Below are positions 40,462-50,301 of a DNA stretch of 64,000 nt, one piece after another. Each line of letters begins with the position of its first letter. Positions within the stretch are counted from its first letter, which is position 1. The position numbers were made by a program, and so were the translations under genes. Under the pieces are notes generated by a model. That model was not told the origin of the DNA, searched no databases, and saw nothing but the letters and a program-made list of their open reading frames with translations. Source of the stretch: Dolomitihabitans soli (GTDB lineage: Bacteria > Actinomycetota > Actinomycetes > Streptosporangiales > Streptosporangiaceae); contig NZ_JAKNTW010000002.1 of NCBI RefSeq assembly GCF_022213955.1, positions 310,001-374,000 on the forward strand. The letters are read 5' to 3'.

Positions 40462-41243
40462 TGGGAACACCGATGATCGTCCTGAACGGGATCCAGAAGC
40501 GGTTCGACTCCGTGCACGTCCTCAAGGGAGTCGACTACTCCGTGGCCGGGGGCTCGGTCAGCTGCCTCATCGGGCCGTCAGGCTCGGGCAAGTCCACGCT
40601 GCTGCGCTGCATCAACGGGCTGCAGCCCGCCGACGAGGGCGAGGTCTGGGTCGACGGCGACCTGATCGGCCTGCGGATCGAGGGCGACCACCTGATCCCC
40701 CTGTCGGAGAAGGAGGTCGCCGACCAGCGTCGCCAGATCGGCATGGTCTTCCAGCGGTTCAATCTCTTCCCGCACATGACCGCGCTGGAGAACGTCATGT
40801 CCGGGCCGCTGCGCGTCAACCGCGCCCAGAAGGCGGAGACCCGCGAGCTGGCCAGGCAGTTGCTCGACCGGGTGGGCCTGGCCGACCGGGGCGACCATTA
40901 CCCCAACGAGCTGTCGGGCGGGCAGCAGCAACGCGTCGCCATCGCCCGCGCCCTGGCGATGAAGCCCAAGGTCATGCTCTTCGACGAGCCGACCTCGGCG
41001 CTCGACCCCGAACTCGTGAACGAGGTGCTCTCGGTCATGCGCACCCTCGCCGCCGAGGGCATGACGATGATCGTCGTCACCCATGAGATGGGTTTCGCTC
41101 GCGAGGTCGCCGACCACGTGTGTTTCATGGACGATGGCGTCATCGTGGAGGAAGGCCACCCGGACGCGGTACTCGCCAATCCACAGACGGTGCGAGCACG
41201 AGAATTCCTGCGTAAGGCTGCCAACAGTGATCAACAGAATTGA
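40461..41243 (+). CDS. ABC transporter ATP-binding protein (polar amino acid type)
   Basis: 260 residues from a GTG that overlaps the permease TAG, behind AGGAGG. Walker [15 protein letters not shown]-loop [14 protein letters not shown], signature [15 protein letters not shown], Walker [15 protein letters not shown] and switch His in VVTHEMGFA are all intact, in the GlnQ/HisP pattern. An insert (about residues 66-85, [19 protein letters not shown]) is longer than in GlnQ. It energises import. Confidence 0.95.
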   Translation: MGTPMIVLNGIQKRFDSVHVLKGVDYSVAGGSVSCLIGPSGSGKSTLLRCINGLQPADEGEVWVDGDLIGLRIEGDHLIPLSEKEVADQRRQIGMVFQRFNLFPHMTALENVMSGPLRVNRAQKAETRELARQLLDRVGLADRGDHYPNELSGGQQQRVAIARALAMKPKVMLFDEPTSALDPELVNEVLSVMRTLAAEGMTMIVVTHEMGFAREVADHVCFMDDGVIVEEGHPDAVLANPQTVRAREFLRKAANSDQQN

Positions 41244-42411
41244 CATCCAGCGGGTACGTGATGAGACACCCGGCACCCGGAACCTGGTCCATCTGAACAA
41301 CGCCGGCTGCGCCCTGCCCCCCTCGGTCGTCGTCGACACGACGATGGACTACCTCCGGGCCGAGGCCGCCCACGGAGGTTACGAGGTCCAGCGCGAGCGC
41401 GCCGGCCAGATCGAGGCGACCTCCACCTCGCTGGCCCGCCTGATCGGCGCCGACCCGTCGGAGATCGCGCTGGCCGACAACGCGACACGCGCCTGGGACA
41501 TGGTGTTCTACGGCATGCGTCTCGCGCCGGGAGACCGGATCCTCACCTGCCGGTCCGAGTACGGCAGCAACGCCATCGCCTACCTGCAGCAGGCGAGGCG
41601 TTTCGGCGCCGAGGTCAAGGTCGTCGACGACGACCCGAGCGGGCAGATCGACCTCGATCTGCTGGAGGAGGAGCTGAAGGACGACAGGGTCAAGCTCGTG
41701 TCGATCACTCACGTCCCGACGCAGGGCGGCCTGATCAACCCGGCGGCGGCGGTCGGCGGGCTGGCTGAAGCCGCCGGAGTGCCCTTCCTGCTCGACGCCT
41801 GCCAGTCGGTCGGTCAACTGGCCCTGGACGTCGCCGACCTCAAGTGCGACGTGCTGACGGGAACCGGCCGGAAGTACCTGCGCGGGCCGCGCGGCACGGG
41901 CTTCCTGTACGTACGGGCGAGTGCCATGGACACGTTCGAGCCGGCCGTACTGGACAACGGGTCGGCGGTGTGGACGTCGCCCGCGGAGTTCGAGCTGAAC
42001 CCCGACGCCCGGCGTTATGAGACGTGGGAGAAGAACTACGCGGCCGTCGTCGGCCTGGGCGCGGCCGTGGACTACGCCCTTGACCTCGGGATGGACGCGA
42101 TCGAGGCCCGGGTGCTGGCACTCGGCGACCTGCTGCGGCGCACGCTCACCGGGATCGGCGGCGTCCAGGTGCACGACCTCGGCCAGAGCCGATGCGGGAT
42201 CGTGTCGTTCACCGTCGACGGCCTCACAGCCGACGCGGTGAAGAGCGCGCTGACCGGCCACGGGGTCAACGTGAGCGTCTCCAAGGCCACGTCGTCGCAG
42301 TGGGACCTGCCCACGCGGGGACTGGCCGATGTCGTCCGTGCCTCGGCGCACTACTACAACACGGAGTCGGAGATCGAGCACGTCGGCTCGCTGATCGCCG
42401 GACTCCGCTGA
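41227..42411 (+). CDS. Class V PLP-dependent aminotransferase-fold enzyme (lyase/epimerase-like)
   Basis: 394 residues. [12 protein letters not shown] at the N-terminus, [41 protein letters not shown] containing the PLP lysine, and [17 protein letters not shown] are the class V/CefD/NifS-like core. Relatives include isopenicillin-N epimerase, kynureninase-like and C-S lyases such as the ergothioneine-pathway lyase. GTG 41227 overlaps the ATPase gene by 17 bp, so the two are tightly coupled. Its position behind an amino-acid importer suggests cleavage or racemisation of the imported amino acid derivative. Confidence 0.88.
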   Translation: MINRIDIQRVRDETPGTRNLVHLNNAGCALPPSVVVDTTMDYLRAEAAHGGYEVQRERAGQIEATSTSLARLIGADPSEIALADNATRAWDMVFYGMRLAPGDRILTCRSEYGSNAIAYLQQARRFGAEVKVVDDDPSGQIDLDLLEEELKDDRVKLVSITHVPTQGGLINPAAAVGGLAEAAGVPFLLDACQSVGQLALDVADLKCDVLTGTGRKYLRGPRGTGFLYVRASAMDTFEPAVLDNGSAVWTSPAEFELNPDARRYETWEKNYAAVVGLGAAVDYALDLGMDAIEARVLALGDLLRRTLTGIGGVQVHDLGQSRCGIVSFTVDGLTADAVKSALTGHGVNVSVSKATSSQWDLPTRGLADVVRASAHYYNTESEIEHVGSLIAGLR

Positions 42412-42464
42412 CCGGGGGAATGGATGCGATGATCACTGGAGCCGACTCGCGACTGGAGGAAGAC

Positions 42465-43262
42465 GTGACAGAGGGGCCCGTCAAGCCGGTGTCGTTGCAG
42501 GGCGTGGACCGGGTGCTGACCGTGCTGGAGGCCTTCGTGGGGCAGGCCGAATGGCGCGTCTCCGATCTGGCCAAGCACCTGAACATGCACAAGGCGGTGA
42601 CCCACCGGATCGTCCGTTCTCTTGAGGCCCGGCACTTCCTGGAGCAGGCCGAAGCGCGCGGCTCCTACTCCCTCGGCCCGGCCGCGGTGGCGCTCGGCCG
42701 GGCGGCCGGCCGGCGGGCGCCGCGGACGGCCGCCCGGCGGCACCTGATCCGGCTGGCCGAGCAGACGGGCGAGGTCGTGCTCTTCTACACGCTCAGGGGG
42801 CATCGGTACGTCTGCGTCGAACGGCTGGACATCAACGCGGAGACGGCGGTCACCGTGGAGATCGGCGACACCATCGGGCTGAACGCCGGAGCGGGGAAGA
42901 CCCTGCTGGCGTTCCAGGACGAGCGCTTCATCCAGGAGGTCCTCGGCGCGCCGCTGCCGCGTTACACCGACAGGACGCCGACCGATCCGGAGGTCATCCG
43001 GGGCCAGCTCGACCGGATCAGGGCCGAAGGGATCTGGACGAGCATCGGGGAGATCACCCCGCACACGGTCGGCGTGTCGGCTCCGGTCCGGGACACCGAG
43101 GAGTCGGTGCGGTACTGCGTCTGCGTGACGATGCCGGCCCGGACCGTGGACGACAGGCGGCTGGCCAGCCTGTCGGCAGCCGTTCAGGACACCGCCACGG
43201 CCGTGTCGCAGAGCTTGGGATACCGCGAGGGCGGCGTCGAAGGGGATCGGACGACCACATGA
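42465..43262 (+). CDS. IclR-family transcriptional regulator
   Basis: 265 residues from GTG 42465, preceded by GGAGGA; ATG 42420 would add 15 residues but has a poor ribosome binding site. The N-terminal winged HTH is SLQGVDRVLTVLEAFVGQAEWRVSDLAKHLNMHKAVTHRIVRSLEARHFL; the C-terminal IclR effector domain includes VCVERLDINAETAVTVEIGDTIGLNAGAGKTLLAF and a SVRYCVCVTMPA segment. It probably senses the transported compound and acts at the inverted repeat at 38582-38598. Its stop overlaps the next start (ATGA). Confidence 0.93.
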   Translation: MTEGPVKPVSLQGVDRVLTVLEAFVGQAEWRVSDLAKHLNMHKAVTHRIVRSLEARHFLEQAEARGSYSLGPAAVALGRAAGRRAPRTAARRHLIRLAEQTGEVVLFYTLRGHRYVCVERLDINAETAVTVEIGDTIGLNAGAGKTLLAFQDERFIQEVLGAPLPRYTDRTPTDPEVIRGQLDRIRAEGIWTSIGEITPHTVGVSAPVRDTEESVRYCVCVTMPARTVDDRRLASLSAAVQDTATAVSQSLGYREGGVEGDRTTT

Positions 43263-44437
43263 GGATCGCGTTCAAAGCCGCAACTGTGATCACGGACCTG
43301 CTCGCCGACGACGCCGTCGACGACGCGATCGTCCTCGTGGAGGACGATCGGATCGCCTGGGCCGGACCGGCCGCGGCGGCGCCCGGCGGGGAGTACCCGG
43401 TCGTCGACCTCGGCGAACGCGTCCTGCTGCCCGGGCTGATGGACGCGCACGTGCATCTGGCCTTCGACGCCGGCGCCGACCCGGTGGCGAGCATGCTCGC
43501 CAGGGACGAGGAGGCACGACTCGACGGGATGCGGCTCGCGGCACGGCAGCTGCTGGACAGCGGCGTGACCTTCGCCAGGGACCTGGGCGCGCCGTACGGG
43601 CTGTCGGTGCGGATCCGCGACGAGATCCGCGCCGGCACGACGCCGGGCCCCCGCCTGATGGTCGCCGGCCGGCCGCTGACCCGTCCGAACGGGCACTGCT
43701 GGTTCATGGGCAACGAGATCGACGGACCCGGCCAGGCCCGGGCCGCCGTCGCCGAGGAGGTCAAGGCGGGGGCCGATCTCGTCAAGGTCATGGTCACCGG
43801 GGGGCGGATGACCCACGGCACCGATCCGCTGCGGTTCGAGGTGTCGGAGGCGTCCCTGGCGGCGATCGTGGACGAGGCGCACCGGCTCGGCGTCACCGTC
43901 GCCGCGCATGCCCAGTCGACAGTGGGGGTCCGGGCGGCCGCCGCCGCGGGGGTCGACTCGGTGGAGCACGCGACGTTCATCTCACCCGAGGGCGGCGACG
44001 GCTACGACCCGGCCGTGGTCCGCGACCTGGTGAGCGCCGGCACCGGGGTCTGCCCCACGCTCGGGGTCGCCGGCGCGCACGCCCACCCCATCGCGTTCGA
44101 CGTCAGGGGCGGCTGGATCGCCCGGTTGCACGCCGCCGGCGTGCCGATCCTCGCGGGGACCGACTCCGGCATCCCGCGGCACCCCCACGCCGGCGGGGTC
44201 GTCGACGGGCTGCGCGGTCTCGTCGCCTCCGGCCTGTCGGTACGGCAGGCGCTGGCGGCGGCCACCGAGACCGGGATGCGAGCCGCCGGGCTGGAGAAGG
44301 CCGGCGCGGTGAAGCCCGGTTACCTGGCCGACCTGATCGCGGTCGACACGGACCCGCGTTCCGGCGTCGACGCGCTCCTCGACCCGGCGTTCGTCGTCGC
44401 GGCCGGCCGGGTCGTCAAGGACACCGTCCCGCGCTGA
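43259..44437 (+). CDS. Metal-dependent amidohydrolase (imidazolonepropionase/prolidase-like)
   Basis: 392 residues. LLPGLMDAHVHLAFDAG has HxH (H64, H66); VKVMVTGG carries the candidate carboxylated Lys; VTVAAHAQS and VEHATFI supply two His; ILAGTDSGIP the catalytic Asp. The C-terminus KPGYLADLIAVDTDP is typical of the dihydroorotase/imidazolonepropionase group. Cytoplasmic. With a class V PLP enzyme and an importer it probably forms a short catabolic route for an N-acyl or cyclic amide amino acid derivative; histidine-type or lactam substrates are possible. Confidence 0.9.
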   Translation: MRIAFKAATVITDLLADDAVDDAIVLVEDDRIAWAGPAAAAPGGEYPVVDLGERVLLPGLMDAHVHLAFDAGADPVASMLARDEEARLDGMRLAARQLLDSGVTFARDLGAPYGLSVRIRDEIRAGTTPGPRLMVAGRPLTRPNGHCWFMGNEIDGPGQARAAVAEEVKAGADLVKVMVTGGRMTHGTDPLRFEVSEASLAAIVDEAHRLGVTVAAHAQSTVGVRAAAAAGVDSVEHATFISPEGGDGYDPAVVRDLVSAGTGVCPTLGVAGAHAHPIAFDVRGGWIARLHAAGVPILAGTDSGIPRHPHAGGVVDGLRGLVASGLSVRQALAAATETGMRAAGLEKAGAVKPGYLADLIAVDTDPRSGVDALLDPAFVVAAGRVVKDTVPR

Positions 44438-44510
44438 CGTGGCCATCCGCCACCCGGCCCGCGGACGTGAGCTTCGCCGGGAAGCCGGCCGCTCGTCGGC
44501 ATTCCGGCCC

Positions 44511-44537
44511 TGACGCCGGGGGCCCGCGCCCCCGTCA
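44511..44537 (+). terminator. Hairpin terminator after the ABC/amidohydrolase operon; rest of 44438-44704 empty
   Basis: GGGGGC (44518-44523) and GCCCCC (44528-44533) enclose a CCGC loop, with outer TGAC/GTCA arms. It lies 74 bp after the amidohydrolase stop. There is no U-tract, as is usual in actinomycetes. No gene is visible in the remaining gap. Confidence 0.6.
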
Positions 44538-44704
44538 TGGGATTCATAAGGGCAGCATCACGGGTGGCGGGCCGTCAGTATTCACATCGATCGATCCCGC
44601 ATACAGCCCATGGGGCGCTGGCTGGCATGTGTGGACGCGCTGAAGATAGCTGAGGGACATTGGAGTCCGCGTCAAGCATGATTCTCACCTTGACTCGGAC
44701 TCCG

Positions 44705-45190
44705 TTATGTTCGTTTCGTGTGTCGCACATCGGAATTCAGCACGATCAACGAGCCGGAACCCTGCAGGCACCAGTTCGACATATCCAGGTGCGCGAATTC
44801 TTTCGCGTTCGGTTGGACGCTGCCTCCCGAGGCCATGAAGTGGTCTCCCTCAAGGAGGAGCGACCCGTCGGCCAGTCGAACACCCTTCTTGCCGTCTTTG
44901 ACAGCGGGTTCGACTCCGTCGCTCCATACGAGGACCCCGTGCACGCCCGCCCCGTATCGATTCTTGATGACCAGACATTTTCCTGCGCTGCTGTATTCTA
45001 GCTCGCCGGAGATCGAAGCTTGCATCTCGATCGGCATGACGTGCACCAAGATACGCGGATCAGCGCCGATGAAACGTGCCCTTGGCAGTGCCGGATCGCC
45101 TGTCTCGCCCGCCAGGATACCGCCGCATCCGCTGATCAGCAGAGTCAGAACTGCTAATCCGACACATGAACAAACCGTTCTGCGGGTCAT
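44705..45190 (-). CDS. Hypothetical secreted lipoprotein
   Basis: 161 residues from ATG 45190. Signal peptide MTRRTVCSCVGLAVLTLLISGCGG with lipobox ISGC, so it is predicted to be lipid-anchored outside the membrane. The mature part is beta-rich (IEMQASISGELEYSSAGKCLVIKNRYG; GVLVWSDGVEP; LADGSLLLEGDHFMASGG), with one further Cys pair possible. No known domain recognised. Its DNA is less GC-rich than most neighbours, which suggests weaker codon selection or acquisition. Single gene. Confidence 0.75.
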   Translation of the reverse strand: MTRRTVCSCVGLAVLTLLISGCGGILAGETGDPALPRARFIGADPRILVHVMPIEMQASISGELEYSSAGKCLVIKNRYGAGVHGVLVWSDGVEPAVKDGKKGVRLADGSLLLEGDHFMASGGSVQPNAKEFAHLDMSNWCLQGSGSLIVLNSDVRHTKRT

Positions 45191-45353
45191 CACCACTCCA
45201 GGGCAGAGCAAGGCCTACAGCACAACTCTATGACACAAGAAGCATGACGTTCTGCCATCCCACAGCACGGTGAGATGATCTCAGAAGAAACGATCCCGAT
45301 TTATACCTCAAACTTAATTGAACTGCCTGTCTTCGGCTTCCGCCCCTGATGGT

Positions 45354-46628
45354 CTACGGCTGGAGCAGCCGGGCGGGGACGGCGTCGGCCAGCGCCTTGT
45401 ATCCGGCCGGGTTGAAGTGCAGACCGTCGCCCACGTCGTACGCGGGCAGGAGGCGACGGGGGGCGGCGGGGTCGCGGGTCGCCTGGTCGAAGTCGAGCAC
45501 CGCGTCGAACCTGCCGCCGGTCCTGATCCACTCGTTGACGGTCTGCCGGGCCGCCTCGCGGTATCCCTCGGGGTCGTCGTAGGGGTCGTTGCCGCCGAAC
45601 GGGGTGAGGGTCGCGCCGTACACCTCGATGTCCTGGGCGTGGGCGCGGACGACGATCTGGTCGTAGGCGGCGATCAGATCGTCGGCGACCTGCTTCTGGG
45701 CGTCCTGGGTGGCTTCGGCGGTGCCGATGTCGTTGACGCCCTCGAAGACGACGAGCCATCTGACGCCGCTCTGCGCGAGCACGTCGCGGTCCAGCCGGGC
45801 CAGCGCATTGGGGCCCAGGCCGTCGTTCAGCACCCGGTTGCCGCCCGCCGCCTGGTTGGCGATGGCGACGCCGGCGGTCCGGGGGTCGTGCCGTAGCCGG
45901 CCTGCGAGCTGGTCGGGCCAGCGATCGTCGCGGTTCGTGGTGGCTCCTCTGCCGTCGGTCAGCGAGTCGCCCAGGAGGGCGAGCGCGGCGGCCCGCTCGG
46001 ACCGCACCTCGACGCCGCTGAGGAGGTACCAGTGGTCGACGGGGGTCGCCTCCCGCAGGTCCCCGGCTTCGACCTGGTCGCCCGGCGCCAAGTAGGAGGT
46101 GGTCCGGGAGCCGGGGTGCGAGGTGACGGCGTCGGACGCCAGTCCCTCGGCGAGGTGGACGGTCACGGTCAGCACGGAGCCGGGCGCCGGCGCGAGGTCC
46201 AGCGGGTCGGACACGATCTGCGCCCCGACCGGGACGATCGCGGAGGAACGGCTGTAGAAGGTCACGGGCCGGGCGGTCCCGGGCCGGATCGCGCTCACCC
46301 CGGACGTCCCACCGCTCGGGAGGGCCACGGTGACCCGGGTGAGAGGCAGCGGCGCACCTCCGAAGGCGTTGGAGAAACGCAGCCGCACCTGTCCTCCGCC
46401 CACCGAAACCCGCACGGTCTGCCGCAACGTGCTGTCGGCCAGAACCCCGCCTTCCCGCGTGTACGGCGGTGGCGGCATGTTGTCCGGCTCGGCGCGTTGC
46501 GGCATCGCCGTCCACGTGACTACCCATCGACCCGCCGACGGCATCACCCCGCGCCTGGGGAACGCGGTGGCCGTGGCCCCGATCTTCAGTGCCTTATCCA
46601 TGAACGGCTTCATCCTGTTTCTGACCAT
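45354..46628 (-). CDS. SGNH/GDSL-family hydrolase
   Basis: 424 residues. Block I ALLGDSLTDGRG, block III VVFEGVNDIG, block V DGLHFNPAGYKALAD, with an N-terminal beta domain (WVVTWTAMPQ...LRQTVRVSVGGGQVRLRFSNAFGG) as in actinomycete GDSL esterases that remove acyl or acetyl groups. These proteins are usually secreted, but no clear signal peptide follows the ATG at 46628; ATG 46613 or 46601 may be used instead. Candidate substrates are acetylated polysaccharides or lipids. It lies 240 bp beyond the end of the SARP gene, with a minisatellite in between. Confidence 0.85.
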   Translation of the reverse strand: MVRNRMKPFMDKALKIGATATAFPRRGVMPSAGRWVVTWTAMPQRAEPDNMPPPPYTREGGVLADSTLRQTVRVSVGGGQVRLRFSNAFGGAPLPLTRVTVALPSGGTSGVSAIRPGTARPVTFYSRSSAIVPVGAQIVSDPLDLAPAPGSVLTVTVHLAEGLASDAVTSHPGSRTTSYLAPGDQVEAGDLREATPVDHWYLLSGVEVRSERAAALALLGDSLTDGRGATTNRDDRWPDQLAGRLRHDPRTAGVAIANQAAGGNRVLNDGLGPNALARLDRDVLAQSGVRWLVVFEGVNDIGTAEATQDAQKQVADDLIAAYDQIVVRAHAQDIEVYGATLTPFGGNDPYDDPEGYREAARQTVNEWIRTGGRFDAVLDFDQATRDPAAPRRLLPAYDVGDGLHFNPAGYKALADAVPARLLQP

Positions 46629-46718
46629 TCTCGGCGGAGGCTTGGCTGGTCGGCGCGGACCGCGACAGGAGACGCCGCCGCTCGCCGGTCGCAGGTCGGC
46701 GCCCTGTTCCTGGGCGGG

Positions 46719-46850
46719 TTCTCAGGGTGGGGTTCTCAGGGTGGGGTTCTCAGGGTGGGGTTCTCAGGACGGGTTCTCAGGACGGGTTCTCAGGACGGGT
46801 TCTCAGGGCGAATTCCAGGGCGGGTTCTCAGGGTGGGTTCCAGGGTGGCC
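46719..46850. repeat. Minisatellite of 13-14-bp units (ten copies)
   Basis: Units begin at 46719, 46733, 46747, 46761, 46774, 46787, 46800, 46813, 46825 and 46838. The first three read TTCTCAGGGTGGGG, the next three TTCTCAGGACGGG, then variants. The blockwise homogeneity shows local copy-number expansion. It occupies most of the 46629-46868 gap between the SARP gene end and the SGNH start. Confidence 0.9.
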
Positions 46851-46868
46851 GTTCTGGAACGTCCGAGC

Positions 46869-49800
46869 TCAGGCGTGGTGCGGCACCGGCACCTCGTCCC
46901 AGTTCTGCTCGGCTCCCCGGGCGAACGCGACCGCGAAGTCCGCGTCGCTCATGGCCGCCCGGATGACGGCGGTGATGCGGTCGACATCGCCGCGCTCGGC
47001 GGCGGGGAGGGGGGATCCCACTGACGCGCGGGCCGCGGCGGCGGCTCCCAGCAGCCGGGTGGCATCCTCGTGGTGTCCGGCCAGCGCCCGCGCGCCGGCG
47101 AGTCCTTCCAGGGCCAGGGCGACGGCGCGCGGATCGCCGGTGTCACGGGCCGCGGCCAGCCCGTCCAGGTGCAGGGTCAGCGCGGCGTCCGCGTCGCCGC
47201 GCAACTCGGCGACGAAGCCGAGTTCGGCCAGAATCAGCGCCGCGCCGTTCTCGGCGTCGAACAGCCGGTTCCACTCCAGCCACCTGCCCAGATACGTCAC
47301 CGCCGCGTCGTACCGTCCTTGCCGCCGCGCGATGAGGGCCAGCCCCACCTCCGCGAACTCCTCGGCCGGTTTGTCACCCTGTTCCACGGCCAGCCGCCGG
47401 CCCTGCTCGTGGAACTTCTCGGCCTCGGCGAGATCGCCGGTCAGCAGGGCGATCCGGCCGAGCTCGGACCATCGCGTGGAGGCCTCGGTCCACAGCCCGA
47501 GACCTTCGGCGATGCGCAGCCCGTCCTGATGCCACGCGCGGGCCCGAGGGTAGTCTCCCGCTATCTCCGCGAGTCTGCCGAGCACGCCCATCGCCTGCGA
47601 CTGCCCCCACCGGTCGCCCACCTCGCGGAACAGTGCGAGGCTCTCCTCGCCGTGGCGTCGGGCGGAGACGAAGTCGCCGCGGACGTAACCTTGCGTGCTC
47701 CGGGTGACGAGAGCGGCGGCGATGCCCCACCGGTCGTCGAGGGCGCGGGACTCGGCCAGTGTCCGCTCGGTCAGTTCCTCGGCCACCGCCATGTCGCCGA
47801 ACCTGGTGAGGGCCAGGCCGAGGAACCAGCCGGGCCGGGTCCGCTCGTCCGGGTCGCGGATGTCCTCGTACAGCCTGGGCACGGACCGGCTCTGCCAGGC
47901 CGGGCTGGTCCGATCGCCGGACAGCATGCTCATGCCGGCCTGCCAGGCCACGATCCGCGAGCGGTCGCAGGCATCGCGGGCGGCTTCCTCGCCGCTCTCC
48001 GCGGGTGCCCCGCCGTACTGGTTCACGGCTTTCTCCTCCACGGCGAGAGGCACGGCCAGGGAGCGCTTGGCCTCGGTGAGCCGGCCGCGCAGGAACCAGT
48101 ACCAGACCAGCGCGTGGACGAGCCGCCGCGCGAGCCGCGCGTCGCCGTCGGCCGCGGCGCCGTCGAGCGCGCCGCGGAGATTGGCCGTCTCCGCGTCGAG
48201 ACGCCGCAGCCACAACTGCTGGTGGTCACCGCGCAGGAACGAGTCCGCCTGCTCGGCGAACGAGGTGTAGTAGCGGGCGTGGGCACGCCGTACCCGCTCA
48301 TGGTCGCCGGCGTCCCGCAGCCGTTCCAGGCAGTACGCCGCCACCGACTCGGGCAGCCGGTAGCGGGGGCCGTCGGGCTCGTGCGCGACGAGCACCAGGG
48401 AACGGCCGACGAGCCGGGCCAGCAGATCCACGACCTGGGCGAGCTTCACACCGGTTCCTGCGCAGACCGTCTCGGCGGCGTCCAGGGTGCAGCCGTCGGA
48501 ATGGATCGCGAGCCGGCGCAGCACGATCTGCTCGGCCGCGGTCAGCAGATCCCAGCTCCAGTCGATCATCGCCCGGAGGGTCTGCTGCCGTGCCGGAGCG
48601 TGCCGCCGGCCACCGGTGAGCAGCCGGAACCGGTCGTCCAGACGCTTGGCCAGCTCCTGCGCACCGAGGACGCGCATCCGGACGGCCGCCAGTTCGAGGG
48701 CGAGCGGAATCCCGTCCAACCGGCGGCAGATCGCGGCCACCGCCCGGACGTCGTCGTCGGAGAGGTCGAAACCGGCCGACGCGGCCGCGGCCCGGTCCAT
48801 GAACAGCCGGACCGCACCGGACCGCAGCGCCGCCGCCGGCGAGGCATCGGGTGCCGGCAGGTCCAGCGGCGGTACCGGCCTCAGCTGCTCGCCGGCGATG
48901 TCGAGTGGTTCCTGACTGGTCGCCAGGATCCGTACGCCCGGTGCGGCGGCCTGGAGCAGCGCCGCGGCCAGCCTGGCCGCGGGCTCGATGACGTGCTCAC
49001 AGTTGTCCAGGACCAGCAGCAGGCGCTTGCCGCGCAGAGCGTCGGCCAGCCGGCCGATCAGACCGCGCGGCGCCCCCGCCGGTGCGGGCCCCGAAGCGGT
49101 GTCGTCCCGGATCCCCAGGGTCGCGGCCACCACCTCGGCCAGTTCGTCCGTCGCCTCCGCCGCGGCGGAGCCGATGGTGCACGGATGCGCGGCCAGTTCC
49201 ACCAGCCACGTTCCGTCGGGGAAGGATTCCGCCAGCGTCGACGCGGTCTCCAGAGCCAGCCTGGTCTTGCCGACGCCGCCCGGACCGGTCAAGGTGACCA
49301 ACGGGCTCGACATCAGCAGGGAGCCCACCTCGGCCACGAACTCCGAGCGCCCGATCAGGTCGGTGAGCGGTGTCGGCAGGTTGGTGCGGGGACGCGGTCC
49401 GGCGGTCGCGGGTACGGCTCGCAGGCCGGGATCGTGGCGCAGGATCTCCTGGTGCAGTGCGGCGAGTTCGGCGCCCGGCCGCACACCGAGCTCCTCGTCC
49501 AGGCGGCGGCGTAGTTCGTGGTAACGGTCCAGGGCTTCGCTCTGGCGGCCCGCGCCGTACAGGGCACGCATCTGCGCCGCGCGCAGCCGTTCCCGCAGGG
49601 GGTGCCGGTCCGTCAGGTCGGCGAGCTCGCCGACCAGCGGGCCGTGTTCTCCCAGCTTCAGGCGGGCTTCGGCCTGTTCCTCGATCGCCAGCAGGCGCCG
49701 TTCCTCCAGCCGCGCGATCGCCACGCGGGTGAAGGGCTCGTCCGCGAAGTCGGCGAAGGCGGGGCCCCGCCACAGGGCCAGCGCCGAGGTCAGCAGGGAG

Positions 49801-50162
49801 ACCTGCGCTCGGGGATCCTCGGTCGTGAGCGCCTGAGCGGTCAGCGCCGTGAACCGGCTGCTGTCCACCGCGTCGTCGGTCACCCGCAACGCGTATCCCG
49901 GTGGGCGGTGGATCACCAGGTCGCGGCCCCCGCCCTGGGCCAGGGCGCGCCGCAGCCGCGACACGAGGGTCTGCAGCGAGCCTGCGGGATCGGCCGGCGG
50001 TTCGGTCCCCCACAGATCCTCGATCAGCCGGTCGGCCGAGACCACCAGTCCCGGCTCGGTCAGCAGCTCGGCGAGCAGCGCGCGAACCTTCGACTCCGGT
50101 ACGGCCACGGGATCGCCGTCGGCCGTCCAGACGGCCAGCGGACCCAGCACCCCGAAACGCAT
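46869..50162 (-). CDS. Large SARP/AfsR-type regulator (wHTH-BTAD-NB-ARC-TPR)
   Basis: 1097 residues. OmpR-like winged helix (1-95: FGVLGPLAVW...PGYALRV), bacterial transcriptional activation domain (about 100-245: FADEPFTRVAIARLEERRLLAIEEQAEARL), STAND NTPase with Walker A LTGPGGVGKTRLA (about 291-303) and LLLVLDNCEHV (Walker B), then C-terminal TPR-like helical repeats from about residue 640. AfsR-type proteins activate secondary metabolism or stress genes after ATP binding. No biosynthetic cluster is adjacent. It is divergent from SDR/DDN/PPOX genes, which may be targets. Confidence 0.92.
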   Translation of the reverse strand: MRFGVLGPLAVWTADGDPVAVPESKVRALLAELLTEPGLVVSADRLIEDLWGTEPPADPAGSLQTLVSRLRRALAQGGGRDLVIHRPPGYALRVTDDAVDSSRFTALTAQALTTEDPRAQVSLLTSALALWRGPAFADFADEPFTRVAIARLEERRLLAIEEQAEARLKLGEHGPLVGELADLTDRHPLRERLRAAQMRALYGAGRQSEALDRYHELRRRLDEELGVRPGAELAALHQEILRHDPGLRAVPATAGPRPRTNLPTPLTDLIGRSEFVAEVGSLLMSSPLVTLTGPGGVGKTRLALETASTLAESFPDGTWLVELAAHPCTIGSAAAEATDELAEVVAATLGIRDDTASGPAPAGAPRGLIGRLADALRGKRLLLVLDNCEHVIEPAARLAAALLQAAAPGVRILATSQEPLDIAGEQLRPVPPLDLPAPDASPAAALRSGAVRLFMDRAAAASAGFDLSDDDVRAVAAICRRLDGIPLALELAAVRMRVLGAQELAKRLDDRFRLLTGGRRHAPARQQTLRAMIDWSWDLLTAAEQIVLRRLAIHSDGCTLDAAETVCAGTGVKLAQVVDLLARLVGRSLVLVAHEPDGPRYRLPESVAAYCLERLRDAGDHERVRRAHARYYTSFAEQADSFLRGDHQQLWLRRLDAETANLRGALDGAAADGDARLARRLVHALVWYWFLRGRLTEAKRSLAVPLAVEEKAVNQYGGAPAESGEEAARDACDRSRIVAWQAGMSMLSGDRTSPAWQSRSVPRLYEDIRDPDERTRPGWFLGLALTRFGDMAVAEELTERTLAESRALDDRWGIAAALVTRSTQGYVRGDFVSARRHGEESLALFREVGDRWGQSQAMGVLGRLAEIAGDYPRARAWHQDGLRIAEGLGLWTEASTRWSELGRIALLTGDLAEAEKFHEQGRRLAVEQGDKPAEEFAEVGLALIARRQGRYDAAVTYLGRWLEWNRLFDAENGAALILAELGFVAELRGDADAALTLHLDGLAAARDTGDPRAVALALEGLAGARALAGHHEDATRLLGAAAAARASVGSPLPAAERGDVDRITAVIRAAMSDADFAVAFARGAEQNWDEVPVPHHA

Positions 50163-50301
50163 AGGTCCCAGGTTATCTCCGGCGGCCTCGCGGAGCCGCG
50201 TCAGCGCACCTCAAGCGGATCGACAGCCGACCGCCAGCGCCGATTCCCAGGATGGACTCCGCCGGACAAAGCAGGCGTCACACCTGACCAAGGAGTCACT
50301 G

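Noticed and set aside
46719-46850. CRISPR array
   Set aside because: Units are 12-14 bp with no unique spacers, so it is a minisatellite. The peptide read from it (GFSGxGSQ repeats) lacks gene context.
47070-49514. 814-codon plus-strand open frame
   Set aside because: It is antisense to the SARP gene, which has clear domains throughout; high GC keeps the opposite frames open.
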